The notes: generated by a model from the letters alone, not told the origin. A stretch of 43,355 bases of DNA from Hyphomicrobiales bacterium (GCA_947447895.1 CANFLM010000014.1:1-43355), one strand, 5' to 3'. Numbered from the stretch's first letter, positions 16,793 through 26,900 are shown. Numbers and translations are program-made.

Positions 16793-17320
16793 ATGGCAAG
16801 TTACATTATCAAACCGCAGCGCGGTCATACCTATTTATTTGTCTATGCGGCCAAGTTGACGCCTGACGATTATACAAGAATTCAGGAACACACCCACGCC
16901 CGTATTCTGGCAATTATTGACTATCCGTTTCTGCCCAAAATTCTCTACACGATCTTTCCGCAACTGGCTGACCAGCCAATGGCTGTCTATTTCGTCGAGG
17001 GCATCAAAAAGCCGCAGGTGATGACAGAATGCCTCCCCCAACCGCTGTTCGGGGCCAATGTCCGGTTGAGCGACTTCAATCTGGTGATGCGCGAATTCTC
17101 GAACACCATCGACAGGGTGGTGGAAACCGATAACAGGGATGATCTCTACCACCTCAAAAAGGATCTGGGTACCTATCTGGCCGAGATCAACGCGCTGGAT
17201 GTGATCAGCCAGAAGATCAAATATGACGACGAAAACCTGCTGCCCAATTATGCCGACATTGTCAAAACGCTATATGGCAACTGGCAGATCGATATTTACC
17301 GCAAATACCAGCGCAATTAA
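16793..17320 (+). CDS. hypothetical protein, 175 aa
   Basis: Not recognised. ATG start nine bases after AAGG. Soluble, no signal peptide. Features: N-terminal MASYIIKPQRGHTYLFVYA, an ILAIIDYPFLPKILYTIFPQL hydrophobic segment (near 40-60, split: ILAIIDYPFLPK, ILYTIFPQL) that could be an amphipathic membrane-associated stretch, and a C-terminal charged helical region (DDLYHLKKDLGTYLAEINAL). Tyr- and Asp-rich, lower in G+C than its neighbours with an AT-rich promoter region, so it may be a later acquisition. Alone on its strand; convergent with the secreted protein gene. Confidence 0.7.
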   Translation: MASYIIKPQRGHTYLFVYAAKLTPDDYTRIQEHTHARILAIIDYPFLPKILYTIFPQLADQPMAVYFVEGIKKPQVMTECLPQPLFGANVRLSDFNLVMREFSNTIDRVVETDNRDDLYHLKKDLGTYLAEINALDVISQKIKYDDENLLPNYADIVKTLYGNWQIDIYRKYQRN

Positions 17321-17343
17321 GCCCATATCATTCCATCGGTTGA

Positions 17344-17721
17344 TCAGGTCGCGGGTTGGCAGCGGTGCCATGTCTGGGGAGGAGATGTCTCGCCATTGGC
17401 ACGGGTTTTAACGCCGACCATCGTGGTCTCGCCCATCAGACGCAGGTGGATTCGCGCCCCATTGTCAGGATCCTGCGCCGAGGCGACCGGCCAATCGGCA
17501 ATGAAATTATGGCGGCTGTATTGTCCGGTCGTGACCGAACGGTCGACAATCAGTTGCGATCCCTGAATGGTCAGTATCCGCGCCTCCTGAACGCTGCACC
17601 ATGTGCCGTCTATCGAGTCGGCTCTGGCTGCGCCGGACAGGACCAGGGACACCCCCAAGACCAGACCTGCCAGTGTGATGCCGGATTCGGGCTGAAATTG
17701 CCGGAAAATGGACCGTGTCAT
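17344..17721 (-). CDS. secreted small hypothetical protein
   Basis: 125 aa from the ATG at 17721, which is preceded by GGGAG. The signal peptide is convincing: MTRSIFRQF, a hydrophobic core LAGLVLGVSLVLSG and cleavage after ARA. The mature ~90 residues begin DSIDGTWCS, followed by a beta-rich sequence with Cys in WCS and WHRCQ, which may form a disulfide. The 'GTWCS' start resembles small lipocalin-like or 'DUF-type' periplasmic proteins, but I cannot assign a family. Overlaps nothing; divergent from the beta-CASP gene. Confidence 0.7.
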   Translation of the reverse strand: MTRSIFRQFQPESGITLAGLVLGVSLVLSGAARADSIDGTWCSVQEARILTIQGSQLIVDRSVTTGQYSRHNFIADWPVASAQDPDNGARIHLRLMGETTMVGVKTRANGETSPPQTWHRCQPAT

Positions 17722-17911
17722 TGCGCGCTCCCGTCTGTCAAAGCCCCATAAAAGGGTGATTATCGCCAGACTAATGGAAATTTTGCCGGACTGGCAAGCC
17801 TGCCAGGGCCCGAAAGGCGGATAGGCGATCCTGAACCGCCATGCTAGCCTTGCCAAATTCAAACAGGTTGTTTGCAAGCCGTTTGTTTTGTTGTTGCGGG
17901 AAGGTTTCGCC

Positions 17912-19501
17912 ATGCGTTTGCACTTTCACGGGGCTTGTCGTGCCGTCACCGGATCATGCTTCCTGATCGAAGCAGGAGACCGGAAGGTGCTGGTCGATTG
18001 CGGCATGGTGCAGGGCTCGAAAACCGAGCGCGAATTGAATTATCGGGATTTTCCGTTCCGGGCGGCCTCGATTGACGCGATGATCCTCACGCATGCCCAT
18101 ATCGACCATTCCGGCCTTGTGCCCAAACTGGCCAAGCACGGCTTCAGCGGCCCGATCTATGCCACGGCGGCCACAATGGATTTGTGTTCGATCATGCTGC
18201 CGGATTCGGGACATATCCAGGAGATGGAAGTCCAGCAGCTCAACCGCCGCAACAGCCAGCGCGGCCGCAAGGAAGTCGAGGCAATCTATACGGTGGATGA
18301 TGCCACCGCCTGCCTGACGCAGTTCCGCCCTGTCGCCTATGGCGAATGGATAGCAATCGCCGACACCATCCGCGCCCGATACTGGAATGCCGGACATCTG
18401 CTCGGCTCCGCCTCGGTCGAGGTCGAGATCACCGACCCCTCCGCCCCGACCGGAGTGACCCGCCTGCTGTTTTCGGGCGATATCGGCCCCGATTACAAAC
18501 TGCTCGAAGACGAACCGGAAGCGCCGACCGAAATCGACCATCTGATCTGCGAATCCACCTATGGCGACACCGACCGTCAGGAAATCACCGAAGAAACCCG
18601 CCGCAAGACCCTGCTGGCCGAGATCACGGCGGCCCAGCACCGCAAGGGCGCCCTGCTGATCCCCTCCTTCGCTGTGGAACGCACCCAGGAATTGCTGGTC
18701 GATATCGTTGCCCTGATCGAAACCGGCGCCTTGCCTGCCTGCCCGATTTTCATCGACTCGCCTTTGGCCACCAAAGCCAGCGCGATGTTTGCCAAACATG
18801 CGTCCGAATACAAAAACGGCGATGCACTGATGCGCGCCATGAACAGCCATAATGTGCGCTTTACCGAGACCACCGAACAGAGCAAGGCCATTTCGAAAAT
18901 CGGCGGGTTCCACATCATTATCTCGGCCAGCGGCATGTGCGAGGCCGGGCGCATCCGCCACCACCTGAAGGACTGGCTGTGGCGGACCGACGGCACCATC
19001 CTGCTGGTCGGCTATCAGGCCAATGGCACGCTGGGGCGGGTCTTGCAGGACGGCGCGCATCGGGTGCGGATGATGGGCAGCGAAATCGAGGTCAAAGCGC
19101 ATATCAGCACGATGGATGTCTATTCCGGCCATGCCGATGCGCCCGAATTGCTGCGCTGGATCACCCGGCGCGGCCGCATCAAAGGCTCGATCTTCCTGGT
19201 CCATGGCGAAGAAGAGGCCTTCAATGCTCTGGCCGGTGCCCTCGCCCATGCCATGCCGGATGTGCCGGTGGTCATTCCCAATCTGGATGATGTGTATGAC
19301 CTCAAAGACGGCCACGCGATACCGGCCAGAAGCGATGTGCCGGCCCGCCTGACGCCGGAACATCTGGGCCGGATCGACTGGAACAACGATCTGTCCAGAC
19401 TGGTGCTCGATCTCAACGAGACCATCGGCAAATTACCCGATGCCAATACCCGCGCCAAAATGATCCGCCGCCTGCGCCGCACACTGGAAGAGGCAGGCTG
19501 A
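17912..19501 (+). CDS. beta-CASP metallo-beta-lactamase-fold RNase-like protein
   Basis: 529 aa from ATG 17912 (GGGAAGG upstream). Domain order: MBL core (about 1-200) with the metal motif THAHIDHSG, the second His in GHLLGSA and SGDIG; beta-CASP insert (about 210-390) with PSFAVERTQEL, IFIDSPLA and ISASGMCEAGRIRHHL; then the RMMBL segment with GYQANGTLGR and SGHADAPEL. This is the CPSF73/RNase J-like 'YSH1/exonuclease' group found sporadically in proteobacteria. It probably acts as an RNA endo- or exonuclease in the cytoplasm; target unknown. Possibly monocistronic, with no obvious partner. Confidence 0.92.
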   Translation: MRLHFHGACRAVTGSCFLIEAGDRKVLVDCGMVQGSKTERELNYRDFPFRAASIDAMILTHAHIDHSGLVPKLAKHGFSGPIYATAATMDLCSIMLPDSGHIQEMEVQQLNRRNSQRGRKEVEAIYTVDDATACLTQFRPVAYGEWIAIADTIRARYWNAGHLLGSASVEVEITDPSAPTGVTRLLFSGDIGPDYKLLEDEPEAPTEIDHLICESTYGDTDRQEITEETRRKTLLAEITAAQHRKGALLIPSFAVERTQELLVDIVALIETGALPACPIFIDSPLATKASAMFAKHASEYKNGDALMRAMNSHNVRFTETTEQSKAISKIGGFHIIISASGMCEAGRIRHHLKDWLWRTDGTILLVGYQANGTLGRVLQDGAHRVRMMGSEIEVKAHISTMDVYSGHADAPELLRWITRRGRIKGSIFLVHGEEEAFNALAGALAHAMPDVPVVIPNLDDVYDLKDGHAIPARSDVPARLTPEHLGRIDWNNDLSRLVLDLNETIGKLPDANTRAKMIRRLRRTLEEAG

Positions 19502-19556
19502 TCGGCATCCCGGATCCGGATTCGCGGGACAACTCCGCCTTCGGGATGATTGACTT

Positions 19557-19574
19557 TTGCCGGCTTGGCGGCAA
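19557..19574. other. hairpin upstream of sthA
   Basis: TTGCCG-N6-CGGCAA perfect inverted repeat (7 bp counting flanking T/A), 45 bp before the sthA ATG and 55 bp after the upstream stop. No T-run in the plus direction, so not a clear terminator. The following bases contain a tandem GAATTGCA repeat. Role unknown. Confidence 0.35.
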
Positions 19575-19618
19575 AGGATTGATGCAACCTTGAATTGCAT
19601 CAAAGAAGAATTGCACCC

Positions 19619-21031
19619 ATGAAATATGATCTCGTTGTCATCGGTTCCGGCCCGTCGGGACAAAGAGCGGCTATCCAGGCCTCCAAGCTGGGCAAACATG
19701 TTGCCGTGATCGAAAAACGCCGCGTGGTCGGCGGGGTCTGCGTCAATACCGGCACGATCCCGTCCAAAACATTCCGGGAGTCGGTGCTGCATCTGTCGGG
19801 TTTCCGCGAGCGCGGGATTTACGGCAACTCCTACACGGTCCGCAACGACATCAAGATCGAGGATCTGCTGTTTCGGGTCGAGCATGTGGTACGCGGCGAA
19901 ATCGATGTGATCCGCAACCAGCTGGCCCGCAACAAGATCCAGCTGATCGAGGCCACCGCCTGCTTTGTCGATGCCCACCATATCCGGCTCGAGGATGGCT
20001 CCGAGGAAGAACACATCATCCAGACCGACAAGGTGGTGATTGCCTGCGGCACCAATGCGGCGCGTGATCCGCACATTACCTTTGACGGCCAGCGCATCAT
20101 GGTCAGCGACGATATTTTGCAACTGCGCTCCGTTCCGCGCTCGCTGATCGTGATCGGTGCGGGGGTGATCGGGGTCGAATATGCCACGATGTTCGCCGCG
20201 CTCGGCGTGCGGGTCACCATTATCGACAAGCGCCCGACCTTGTTGCCGTTCCTCGACCACGAAATCTCGGCGGCTTTGACCTATATTGCCCAGCAAAACC
20301 GCGTCACCATGCGTCTGGGCGAGGAAGTGGCCGGCGTGCAACTGGTCGAGAACGAGGGTCCGACCGGCCCACGCACCCAGGTGGAAGTGCAGTTGCGCAG
20401 CGGCAAAACCGTGCATGCCGATGCCGCGCTCTATGCGATTGGCCGGACCGGTGCGACCGGTGATCTCGATCTGGAGAAAGCCGGCGTGAAGCTCGACGAG
20501 CGCGGCAAGATCATCATCAACCAGCATTACCAGACCAGTGCGTCCAACATCTATGCGGTCGGCGATGTGATCGGCTTTCCGTCGCTGGCCTCCACCTCGA
20601 TGGAACAGGGCCGCGCCGCCGCCCGCCATGCCTTCGGCGTGCGCGAGGAGCACGAGCACGAAATCGGCCTGTTCCCCTACGGCATCTATACGGTGCCGGA
20701 AATTTCGGCGATCGGCAAAAACGAGGACGAGCTGACCGCAGCCGGCACGGCCTATGAAATCGGCAAGGCCAATTACCGCGAGATCGCCCGTGGCCAGATC
20801 ATCGGCGATATGACCGGCCTGTTGAAGCTGATTTTCTGCCCGACCACCCGCAAAGTGCTCGGCGTGCATATTCTGGGCGAAGGGGCGAGCGAGCTGATCC
20901 ATATCGGACAGGCTGTCATGGCGCATGAGGGCACCATCGACTATCTGGCCGATGCGGTGTTCAACTATCCGACACTGGCGGAATGCTACAAAACCGCTGC
21001 CCTTGACGGCATCAACCGCTTGACCAACTGA
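19619..21031 (+). CDS. sthA: Si-specific soluble pyridine nucleotide transhydrogenase
   Basis: 470 aa flavoprotein disulfide-reductase family member. FAD motif GSGPSG at 9-14. The segment GGVCVNTGTIPSKT has only one Cys (Cys41); the second Cys of the redox pair is Thr46, as expected for SthA, which transfers hydride directly between NADPH and NAD+ without a disulfide. The NAD(P)-binding GAGVIGVEYA is near 180, the C-terminal FAD motif SNIYAVGDVIGFPSLAS near 310-325 and the dimerisation domain ends with AECYKTAALDGINRL. Function: reoxidises NADPH in the cytosol. ATG at 19619 chosen over a TTG eight codons upstream. Confidence 0.95.
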   Translation: MKYDLVVIGSGPSGQRAAIQASKLGKHVAVIEKRRVVGGVCVNTGTIPSKTFRESVLHLSGFRERGIYGNSYTVRNDIKIEDLLFRVEHVVRGEIDVIRNQLARNKIQLIEATACFVDAHHIRLEDGSEEEHIIQTDKVVIACGTNAARDPHITFDGQRIMVSDDILQLRSVPRSLIVIGAGVIGVEYATMFAALGVRVTIIDKRPTLLPFLDHEISAALTYIAQQNRVTMRLGEEVAGVQLVENEGPTGPRTQVEVQLRSGKTVHADAALYAIGRTGATGDLDLEKAGVKLDERGKIIINQHYQTSASNIYAVGDVIGFPSLASTSMEQGRAAARHAFGVREEHEHEIGLFPYGIYTVPEISAIGKNEDELTAAGTAYEIGKANYREIARGQIIGDMTGLLKLIFCPTTRKVLGVHILGEGASELIHIGQAVMAHEGTIDYLADAVFNYPTLAECYKTAALDGINRLTN

Positions 21032-21107
21032 GCGCGACCCGTCACAGCGTGTGAGGGCTTGAGCTTGTGCAAGCATGAGCTCTTGAAGGCTTGGCGGGTC
21101 AACAATC

Positions 21108-21434
21108 ATGGCAACATTCGGCATCGCAGTTCTGGCGGCACTGGCGGAAATCGTCGGATGCTTTGCCTTCTGGGCCTGGTTGCGGCTCGGACAAAGCCCG
21201 TTGCTGCTGGTCCCCGGTCTGATGAGCCTCTCGGCCTTTGCCTATCTGCTGACCCGCATCGACAGCGATGTCGCCGGTCGCGCTTATGCGGGCTATGGCG
21301 GCATCTACATCCTTGCCTCGCTGTTATGGCTCTGGATGGTGGAAGGACAAAATCCCGACCGCTGGGATGTGGTCGGCGCCTGCCTGTGTCTGGCCGGCGC
21401 ACTGGTCATCCTGTTCGGTCCAAGGGGATTGTGA
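21108..21434 (+). CDS. YnfA family small membrane protein
   Basis: 108 aa with four predicted transmembrane helices, matching the YnfA/UPF0060 family: [17 protein letters not shown] near 11-27, a Leu-rich second helix, and [19 protein letters not shown] near 60-78 followed by [24 protein letters not shown] at the end (written in parts). Small-multidrug-resistance-like fold; transport function not established. ATG preceded by GGCGGG. Follows sthA by 76 bp that contain several short GCTTG/CAAGC inverted repeats. Confidence 0.93.
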   Translation: MATFGIAVLAALAEIVGCFAFWAWLRLGQSPLLLVPGLMSLSAFAYLLTRIDSDVAGRAYAGYGGIYILASLLWLWMVEGQNPDRWDVVGACLCLAGALVILFGPRGL

Positions 21435-21520
21435 CAGACCGCGGGCCCAAATAACGCGTGTCGTTCCTGCGCTCTCCTGCTACACAGATCAGAACAATGA
21501 CAGGATCAACCGAGGCCGCC

Positions 21521-22339
21521 ATGACCGATACACTATTCCCCGTCCGCTCCGAACGACTGGCCAACCGCGTTGCCGTAGTGTTCGGTGCGGGCTCGGTCGG
21601 ACCGGGTTGGGGCAATGGCAAGGCCTCAGCAGTGGCCTATGCCCGCGCCGGCGCCACAGTGGTGTGCATCGACGTCAACCCGTCGGCCAGCGATGAAACC
21701 GCCGCACTGATTGCCGCCGATCACGGCAGCAGCCTGTCCCTGGCTTGCGACATCACAAGTCTGGATGCTGTCACCAAGACCGTCGATACCATCATCGCCC
21801 GCTTCGGCCATATCGATATTCTGCACAACAATGTCGGCCATGCCACAATGGGCGGACCGCCCGACCTGTCCGAGGAGCAGTGGCGGCGCGAGATGGATCT
21901 CAACATCACCGGCATGTTTTTCACCTGCAAACAGGTGATCCCGGCCATGCTGGAACGCGGCAAGGGCGTGATCACCAACATCTCCTCGGTGGCAGCGATC
22001 CGCTATACCGGCTATCCCTATTCGGTCTATTATGCCTCCAAAGGGGCCGTGAACCAGTTTACCGTCGGTCTGGCGCTGCAATATGCCAAACAGGGCTTGC
22101 GGGCCAATGCCATCATGCCCGGCCTGATGGATACGCCGATGATCTACCAGCAAATCAGCACGGCCTATGGCTCGACGGAAGACATGGTCAAAGCCCGCCA
22201 CGACAGCGCGCCGATGGGTCGGATGGGCACGGGCTGGGACATTGCCAATGCCGCCGTGTTTCTGGCCAGTGACGAGGCCTCCTACATCACCGGCGTCTGC
22301 CTGCCCGTCGATGGCGGCCTGACCATGCGCGCCTCCTGA
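21521..22339 (+). CDS. SDR-family oxidoreductase
   Basis: 272 aa from the ATG at 21521, chosen because GAGG lies seven bases upstream; ATG 21497 has no RBS. Classical SDR: cofactor motif GAGSVGPGWGNGK (expanded glycine motif), D in CIDVNP favouring NAD, NNVGHA near 100, catalytic Ser in NISSVAA, YYASK (the catalytic Tyr-xxx-Lys) and C-terminal CLPVDGGLTM. All catalytic residues are present. Substrate unknown. Ends 17 bp before a bidirectional terminator. Confidence 0.93.
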   Translation: MTDTLFPVRSERLANRVAVVFGAGSVGPGWGNGKASAVAYARAGATVVCIDVNPSASDETAALIAADHGSSLSLACDITSLDAVTKTVDTIIARFGHIDILHNNVGHATMGGPPDLSEEQWRREMDLNITGMFFTCKQVIPAMLERGKGVITNISSVAAIRYTGYPYSVYYASKGAVNQFTVGLALQYAKQGLRANAIMPGLMDTPMIYQQISTAYGSTEDMVKARHDSAPMGRMGTGWDIANAAVFLASDEASYITGVCLPVDGGLTMRAS

Positions 22340-22354
22340 CACGGCATCGTCCAT

Positions 22355-22386
22355 AAAAAAAGCCCCGTACAAAACGGGGCTTTTCT
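22355..22386. terminator. bidirectional rho-independent terminator
   Basis: AAAAGCCCCGT / ACGGGGCTTTT perfect 11-bp stem with a 6-nt centre and A/T-runs on both sides, between the convergent SDR and potassium-channel genes. Confidence 0.9.
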
Positions 22387-22405
22387 TGTTTGGTATTGGC
22401 TGCAA

Positions 22406-23458
22406 TCAATGCTGGTCGAGGCGCTTTGACAGTTCTTCAGCGCTCATCACCGACAGTTTTTCCGCCTGATTGGTGTTGATCACACCTTCCTCGAGCAACA
22501 GATAGACAGCTGCCTTGATGCGGTCGCCGTCAGCGTGATGCTCATGCGGATGGGGCTTGTGATGTTCATGCTCGTGTCCGACAGCTTCGCCGAACAGCAG
22601 CACCATCAGGGTCTTGCCGACAATGTTCATCAACATACCGAACAGCACCAAGCCGAGGAACATCGTGATACCGGCGATGATACGCCCGCCGACCGTCACC
22701 GGATAGAGATCGCCGTAACCGGTTGTGGTCAGTGTCACAATGCACCACCACATCGACGCAGGAATCGAAGTGTAGAAACGCTTGTCCTCGGGGATAGGAT
22801 TACCCGAAATCGGATCAACTGGCATATATTTTTCGGAACCGGCTTCCTTGCCGTCCTTCACCAGCGCCTCATCCATATGAGCCTGCGCTTCGGCCACATG
22901 CTCAGCCGAATAGAGGCCGCCTTCGACGTGATACATCAAGGTCGACGAAATCATCAGGATCGAGAACAAGGCGATGAAGTAGATACGCAGATTGGCAACA
23001 ATCGGGTTGGAATGGCCGTCTTTGGCCGAATTGATGTCCTGCATAGCCGAACGGGCCAGTTTCAACACCCGCAGCACGCGGATGACGCGCAGGATCCGCA
23101 AGATCTTGGTGGCCTTCACGCCGGTGAAGTTGAGCAGCATCAGATAGGATGGCAGGATCGAGAGCAGATCAACCATGCCCCAGAAGCTGAATATATAACC
23201 CACCCGGTCCTTGGAGGTGAAAACATTCCCCAGATAATCCAGAGTGAACAAAGCCACCGAGAACCATTCAAACATCATGAATTCATGATGATAAGCCGTC
23301 TCGAGTTCCTCAACAGATTCAAGCGCAATGGCGATGCACGACAGATAAATGAAAACATTGATGATGCTGTGCCACTTGGTGAACAAATCATAGGATGGAT
23401 CGTGGAATACACGATGGATCCATGATGGATGCTCGACATTGTCTCTATAGGCTTCCAT
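22406..23458 (-). CDS. voltage-gated-type potassium channel (ion transporter)
   Basis: 350 aa six-helix channel subunit, expected to tetramerise in the inner membrane. S4 is at about 118-135 with regularly spaced Arg (RILRVIRVLRVLKLAR), and the selectivity filter TTTGYGD is at 244-250. Between S5 and the pore helix there is an unusually long hydrophilic insert (about 178-228, rich in Glu, Ala, Lys and Pro), which would lie outside the cytoplasmic membrane. After S6 comes a His-rich stretch (EHEHHKPHPHEHH, 296-308) and a short charged helical tail. RBS GAGGAG seven bases before ATG. Its leader carries terminator and anti-terminator-like hairpins, suggesting attenuation. Confidence 0.92.
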   Translation of the reverse strand: MEAYRDNVEHPSWIHRVFHDPSYDLFTKWHSIINVFIYLSCIAIALESVEELETAYHHEFMMFEWFSVALFTLDYLGNVFTSKDRVGYIFSFWGMVDLLSILPSYLMLLNFTGVKATKILRILRVIRVLRVLKLARSAMQDINSAKDGHSNPIVANLRIYFIALFSILMISSTLMYHVEGGLYSAEHVAEAQAHMDEALVKDGKEAGSEKYMPVDPISGNPIPEDKRFYTSIPASMWWCIVTLTTTGYGDLYPVTVGGRIIAGITMFLGLVLFGMLMNIVGKTLMVLLFGEAVGHEHEHHKPHPHEHHADGDRIKAAVYLLLEEGVINTNQAEKLSVMSAEELSKRLDQH

Positions 23459-23917
23459 TCAAACGCTCCTCAATCTCTAATCTAACTCGATACACCATGA
23501 GGCCTGATCAAAGGTCTCAATCGACACACAAAAACCCGGTGAATGACCATTCACCGGTACATGATACCGGAGGAGCCGTGACACGGGAGCAACAGGCAAA
23601 ATGCTCCGCTGGTCCGCGACAGCCTCAAGACCCTGCAAGAGCCCCAACTGGTTGAAAGTCCCCCGACTTCCCTATTGCCGACAGGCCAGAGATCGAAGCT
23701 AACCCGAATTAAGGCAATTTATGATTGCTTATAAACAATATACGATCATAGGTTGTAAAGAGGCGCGGCAAAAAAACGTGCATTTATCTTCATTCCACAT
23801 GCATTTCATATGATGTTACAAGGTCTGTGCGTGAAGCATCATCCCTTTATCAGGCTCGAAAATTGCGTATGCCTCAGGATTGACCAACATCAATGAGCGG
23901 CAGGAACAATCGACTGT
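23459..23917. other. 459-bp intergenic region: structured leader of the channel gene
   Basis: No convincing open reading frame. On the minus strand a weak promoter-like pair (TTTACA, TTTATA, about 23735-23760) lies in an AT-rich block. It is followed by about 150 nt rich in hairpins: a stem with a GGGG loop at 23658-23675, GGAGCA/TGCTCC at about 23590-23612, CCGGTA/TACCGG at 23554-23570, and the terminator-like stem at 23536-23557. The block 23761-23917, next to the RND gene end, shows nothing I can assign. Confidence 0.5.
23536..23570 (-). promoter_or_regulatory. putative attenuator: competing hairpins before the potassium-channel gene
   Basis: On the minus strand CCGGTA-N5-TACCGG (23570-23554) is followed by CCGGTGAATG-N2-CATTCACCGG (23557-23536) and then GTTTTTG. 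The second stem plus T-run is terminator-like, 78 nt before the channel ATG. The two stems share four bases (CCGG, 23554-23557), so they exclude each other, as in attenuators. The signal sensed is unknown. Confidence 0.5.
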
Positions 23918-26900
23918 TCAGGATTGTCTGGAGCGAACCGCCAACCAGCGGCACACGACATAGAACACAGGCGTGAAGACCAATCCGAACAAGGTGACCC
24001 CGATCATGCCGGAGAAAACCGCCGTGCCGAGCGACTGGCGTAGCTCTGCCCCCGCCCCCACCGCCCAGACCATCGGCGACACACCGAACACGAAGGCCAG
24101 CGAGGTCATCAGAATGGGCCGCAAGCGCAAGCGGGCCGATTCAACGGCCGCCGCAAAGCGATCCATACCCTGATCTTCCAGCTGTTTGGCAAATTCGACG
24201 ATCAGAATGGCGTTTTTGGCGGCCAGACCGATCAACACAATGAAGCCGACCTGTGTCAGGATATTGTTGTCGAGCCCGCGGATGACCACCCCGATGATCG
24301 AGGCGATCAGGCACATCGGCACGATCAAAATCACCGCCAATGGCAAAGTCAGGCTTTCGAACTGGGCGGCAAGCACCAGAAACACGAACACGACCGCCAG
24401 AATGAAGGCAAACACCGCGGTATTACCCGCGCGCTGCTGCTGGAACGCCAAAGTCGTCCATTCCGCCGCAAAACCGTCCGGCAGGACTTCGGCAGCCAGT
24501 TTTTCCATGATCTTCATCGCCTCGCCCTGCGAATAGCCCGGCGCGGCGCTGCCATCGAGTTCGGCGGCGGGATAGAGATTGTAACGGGGCACGCGATACG
24601 GGCTGGAGCGGTTTTCAACGGTGGTGAAGGAGCCCAAAGGCACCGTATCCCCAGAAGAATTGCGGACGCGGATCGACAGCACATCCCTTGGCTCCAGACG
24701 GGCGATATCCTGGGCCTGTGCCGAGACGCGGAAGGTGCGGCCGAACAGGTTGAAATCATTCACATAGGATGAACCGAGAAAAGTCTGCAAAGCCGCGAAC
24801 ACATCGGGCACATTGACACCCAGCAATTGGGCTTTCTCGCGGTCGATATCCAGATAGAGTTGCGGGGTGGAATTCTCGAAAATCGAGAACACCTGCGCCA
24901 CACCCTGTGTCTGGGCCGCCCGCGCCATCATGGCACGGGTGGCCGCCAGCAAGGCTGCTGGCCCCTGCCCGGCCCGATCTTCGACCATCATGCGAAAGCC
25001 GCCGGCATTGCCGATGCCGGCCACCGACGGCGGCACAACCACAAACACCTGCGCTTCCTGGATGGCAGAAAACTGGCGGAACAATTCGCGCTGGATCGCC
25101 TGCGCCGATTGGCGGGGATCCTTGGAGCGGACATCGAAGCCATCAAGCACCAGAAACGCCGCGCCGGCATTGGGGGCATTGGTAAAGCTGGCACCCGACA
25201 GGCCCACAATATTAACCGCGCCCGTCACACCGGGCACTTTCAAAGCCATATCGACAATCCGCCGTTGCACGGCATCCGTCCGGGACAAAGCGGCACCGGG
25301 CGGCAATTGCGCCACCACGATCAGATAACCGCGATCCACCGGCGGAATAAATCCGATCGGCACTTTGCGGAACTCGTTCAGACCGAGCCCGATGATGGCG
25401 ACATAGGCAACCAGCATCACGGCCGACAGGCGAACCACACGCTGCGCCAACCAGCCATAGCCTCCGGCCAGCCTCTCAAAACCGATATTGAACCGGTTGA
25501 AAAACGCCTGCAACGGATGCTGCCACCAGCGGGTCGGCATTTCGTCATGATGGGGTTTCAGCAGCAAGGCGCATAAAGCGGGCGACAGGGTCAGGGACAC
25601 AATCAGCGAAAACACTGTTGCACCGGCGATGGTCAGCGCAAACTGGCGGTAAAACTGGCCTGAAATCCCCGTAATAAAGGAGGACGGGATAAACACCGCG
25701 CACAAGACCAGCGAAATTGCGACAAGAGCCGCCCCCACCTCTTCCATCGACCGCACGGAAGCCTCGTAAGGGGTCAAGCCTGCGGCAATATTGCGCTCGA
25801 CATTCTCGACCACCACAATCGCATCATCGACCACGATCCCCACCGCCAGCACCAGCCCGAACAGGGTCAGATTGTTGAGCGAGAAGCCGAACAGCGACAT
25901 CAGGAAAAACGTGCCTACCAATGAAACAGGAATCGCCACCAGCGGAATCACCGCCGCCCGCCACCGCTGCAAAAACAGCACGACCACGAAAACAACCAGC
26001 AGGATCGCCTCGAACACCGTCTCCTGCACGGCCTCGACCGATTGCTGGATGAACACGGTCGGGTCATACACGATCTTGTATTGGACCCCTGCCGCAAAAC
26101 GCTTGGACAGATCGGCCATGGTCTGGCGGATCAGCTTGGCCGTGGCCAGAGCATTCGATCCCGGACGTTGGAACACCGCCATCGCCACGGCGGGATCGCT
26201 ATCGAGATAGGAATTGGACGAATAATCCAGTGCCGCCAGTTCGACCTTGGCAATATCCTTGATGCGCACCAGCGCACCGGCGGTCTGCTTGACCACGACC
26301 TCGCCGAATTGTTGCGGATCCGACAGGCGGCCCAAGGTCTGGACCGCAATCTGGAAAGCCCCCGGATTGGCGACAGGCGGCTGGTTCAACACGCCCGAGG
26401 CGACCTGTATGTTCTGGCCCTGCAAGGCCAGCAGCACATCGCCAGAGGTCATGCCCATGGATTGCATGCGGTCGGGATCAAGCCAGACCCGCATCGCATA
26501 ATCGCGCGAGCCGAACACGGTCAGCGATCCCACCCCGTCCACACGGGTCAGGGCGTCGGTGATTTCCAGTGTCGCATAATTGGAGATGAACAGATCATCG
26601 CGCGACTTATCTGGCGAGACCAGGTGCACCACCATCATCAGATCGGGCGAGCTTTTGGTCACCGTCACCCCGAGATTGCGGACATCGGCTGGCAAGCGCG
26701 GCGCGGCAATCCCCACTCGGTTCTGGATCTGCACCTGTGCGGTATCCAGATTGGTGCCCAGATCGAACGTGACTTGGATCGAAAAACGGCCATCCCCCGA
26801 GGAATTCGAGGAGACATAGAGCATATTCTCGACGCCGTTGATCTGTTGTTCGATGGGCGCGACCACGGTCGAGGCCACCACATCGGCACTCGCACCGGGA

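Noticed and set aside
23560-23700. Cobalamin-riboswitch resemblance in the channel leader (AATAGGGAAGTCGG, GGCTGTC...)
   Set aside because: The B12 box (GCCACTG-type), the CAACTGTAAG segment and the GCCAGGAGACC segment are all missing, and a potassium channel is not a B12-regulated gene.
23459-23760. 6S RNA or SRP RNA in the same region
   Set aside because: No complementary 5'/3' ends around a central bulge, no GGAAGGAAGCAG-type SRP loop, and the neighbours are not the usual ones.
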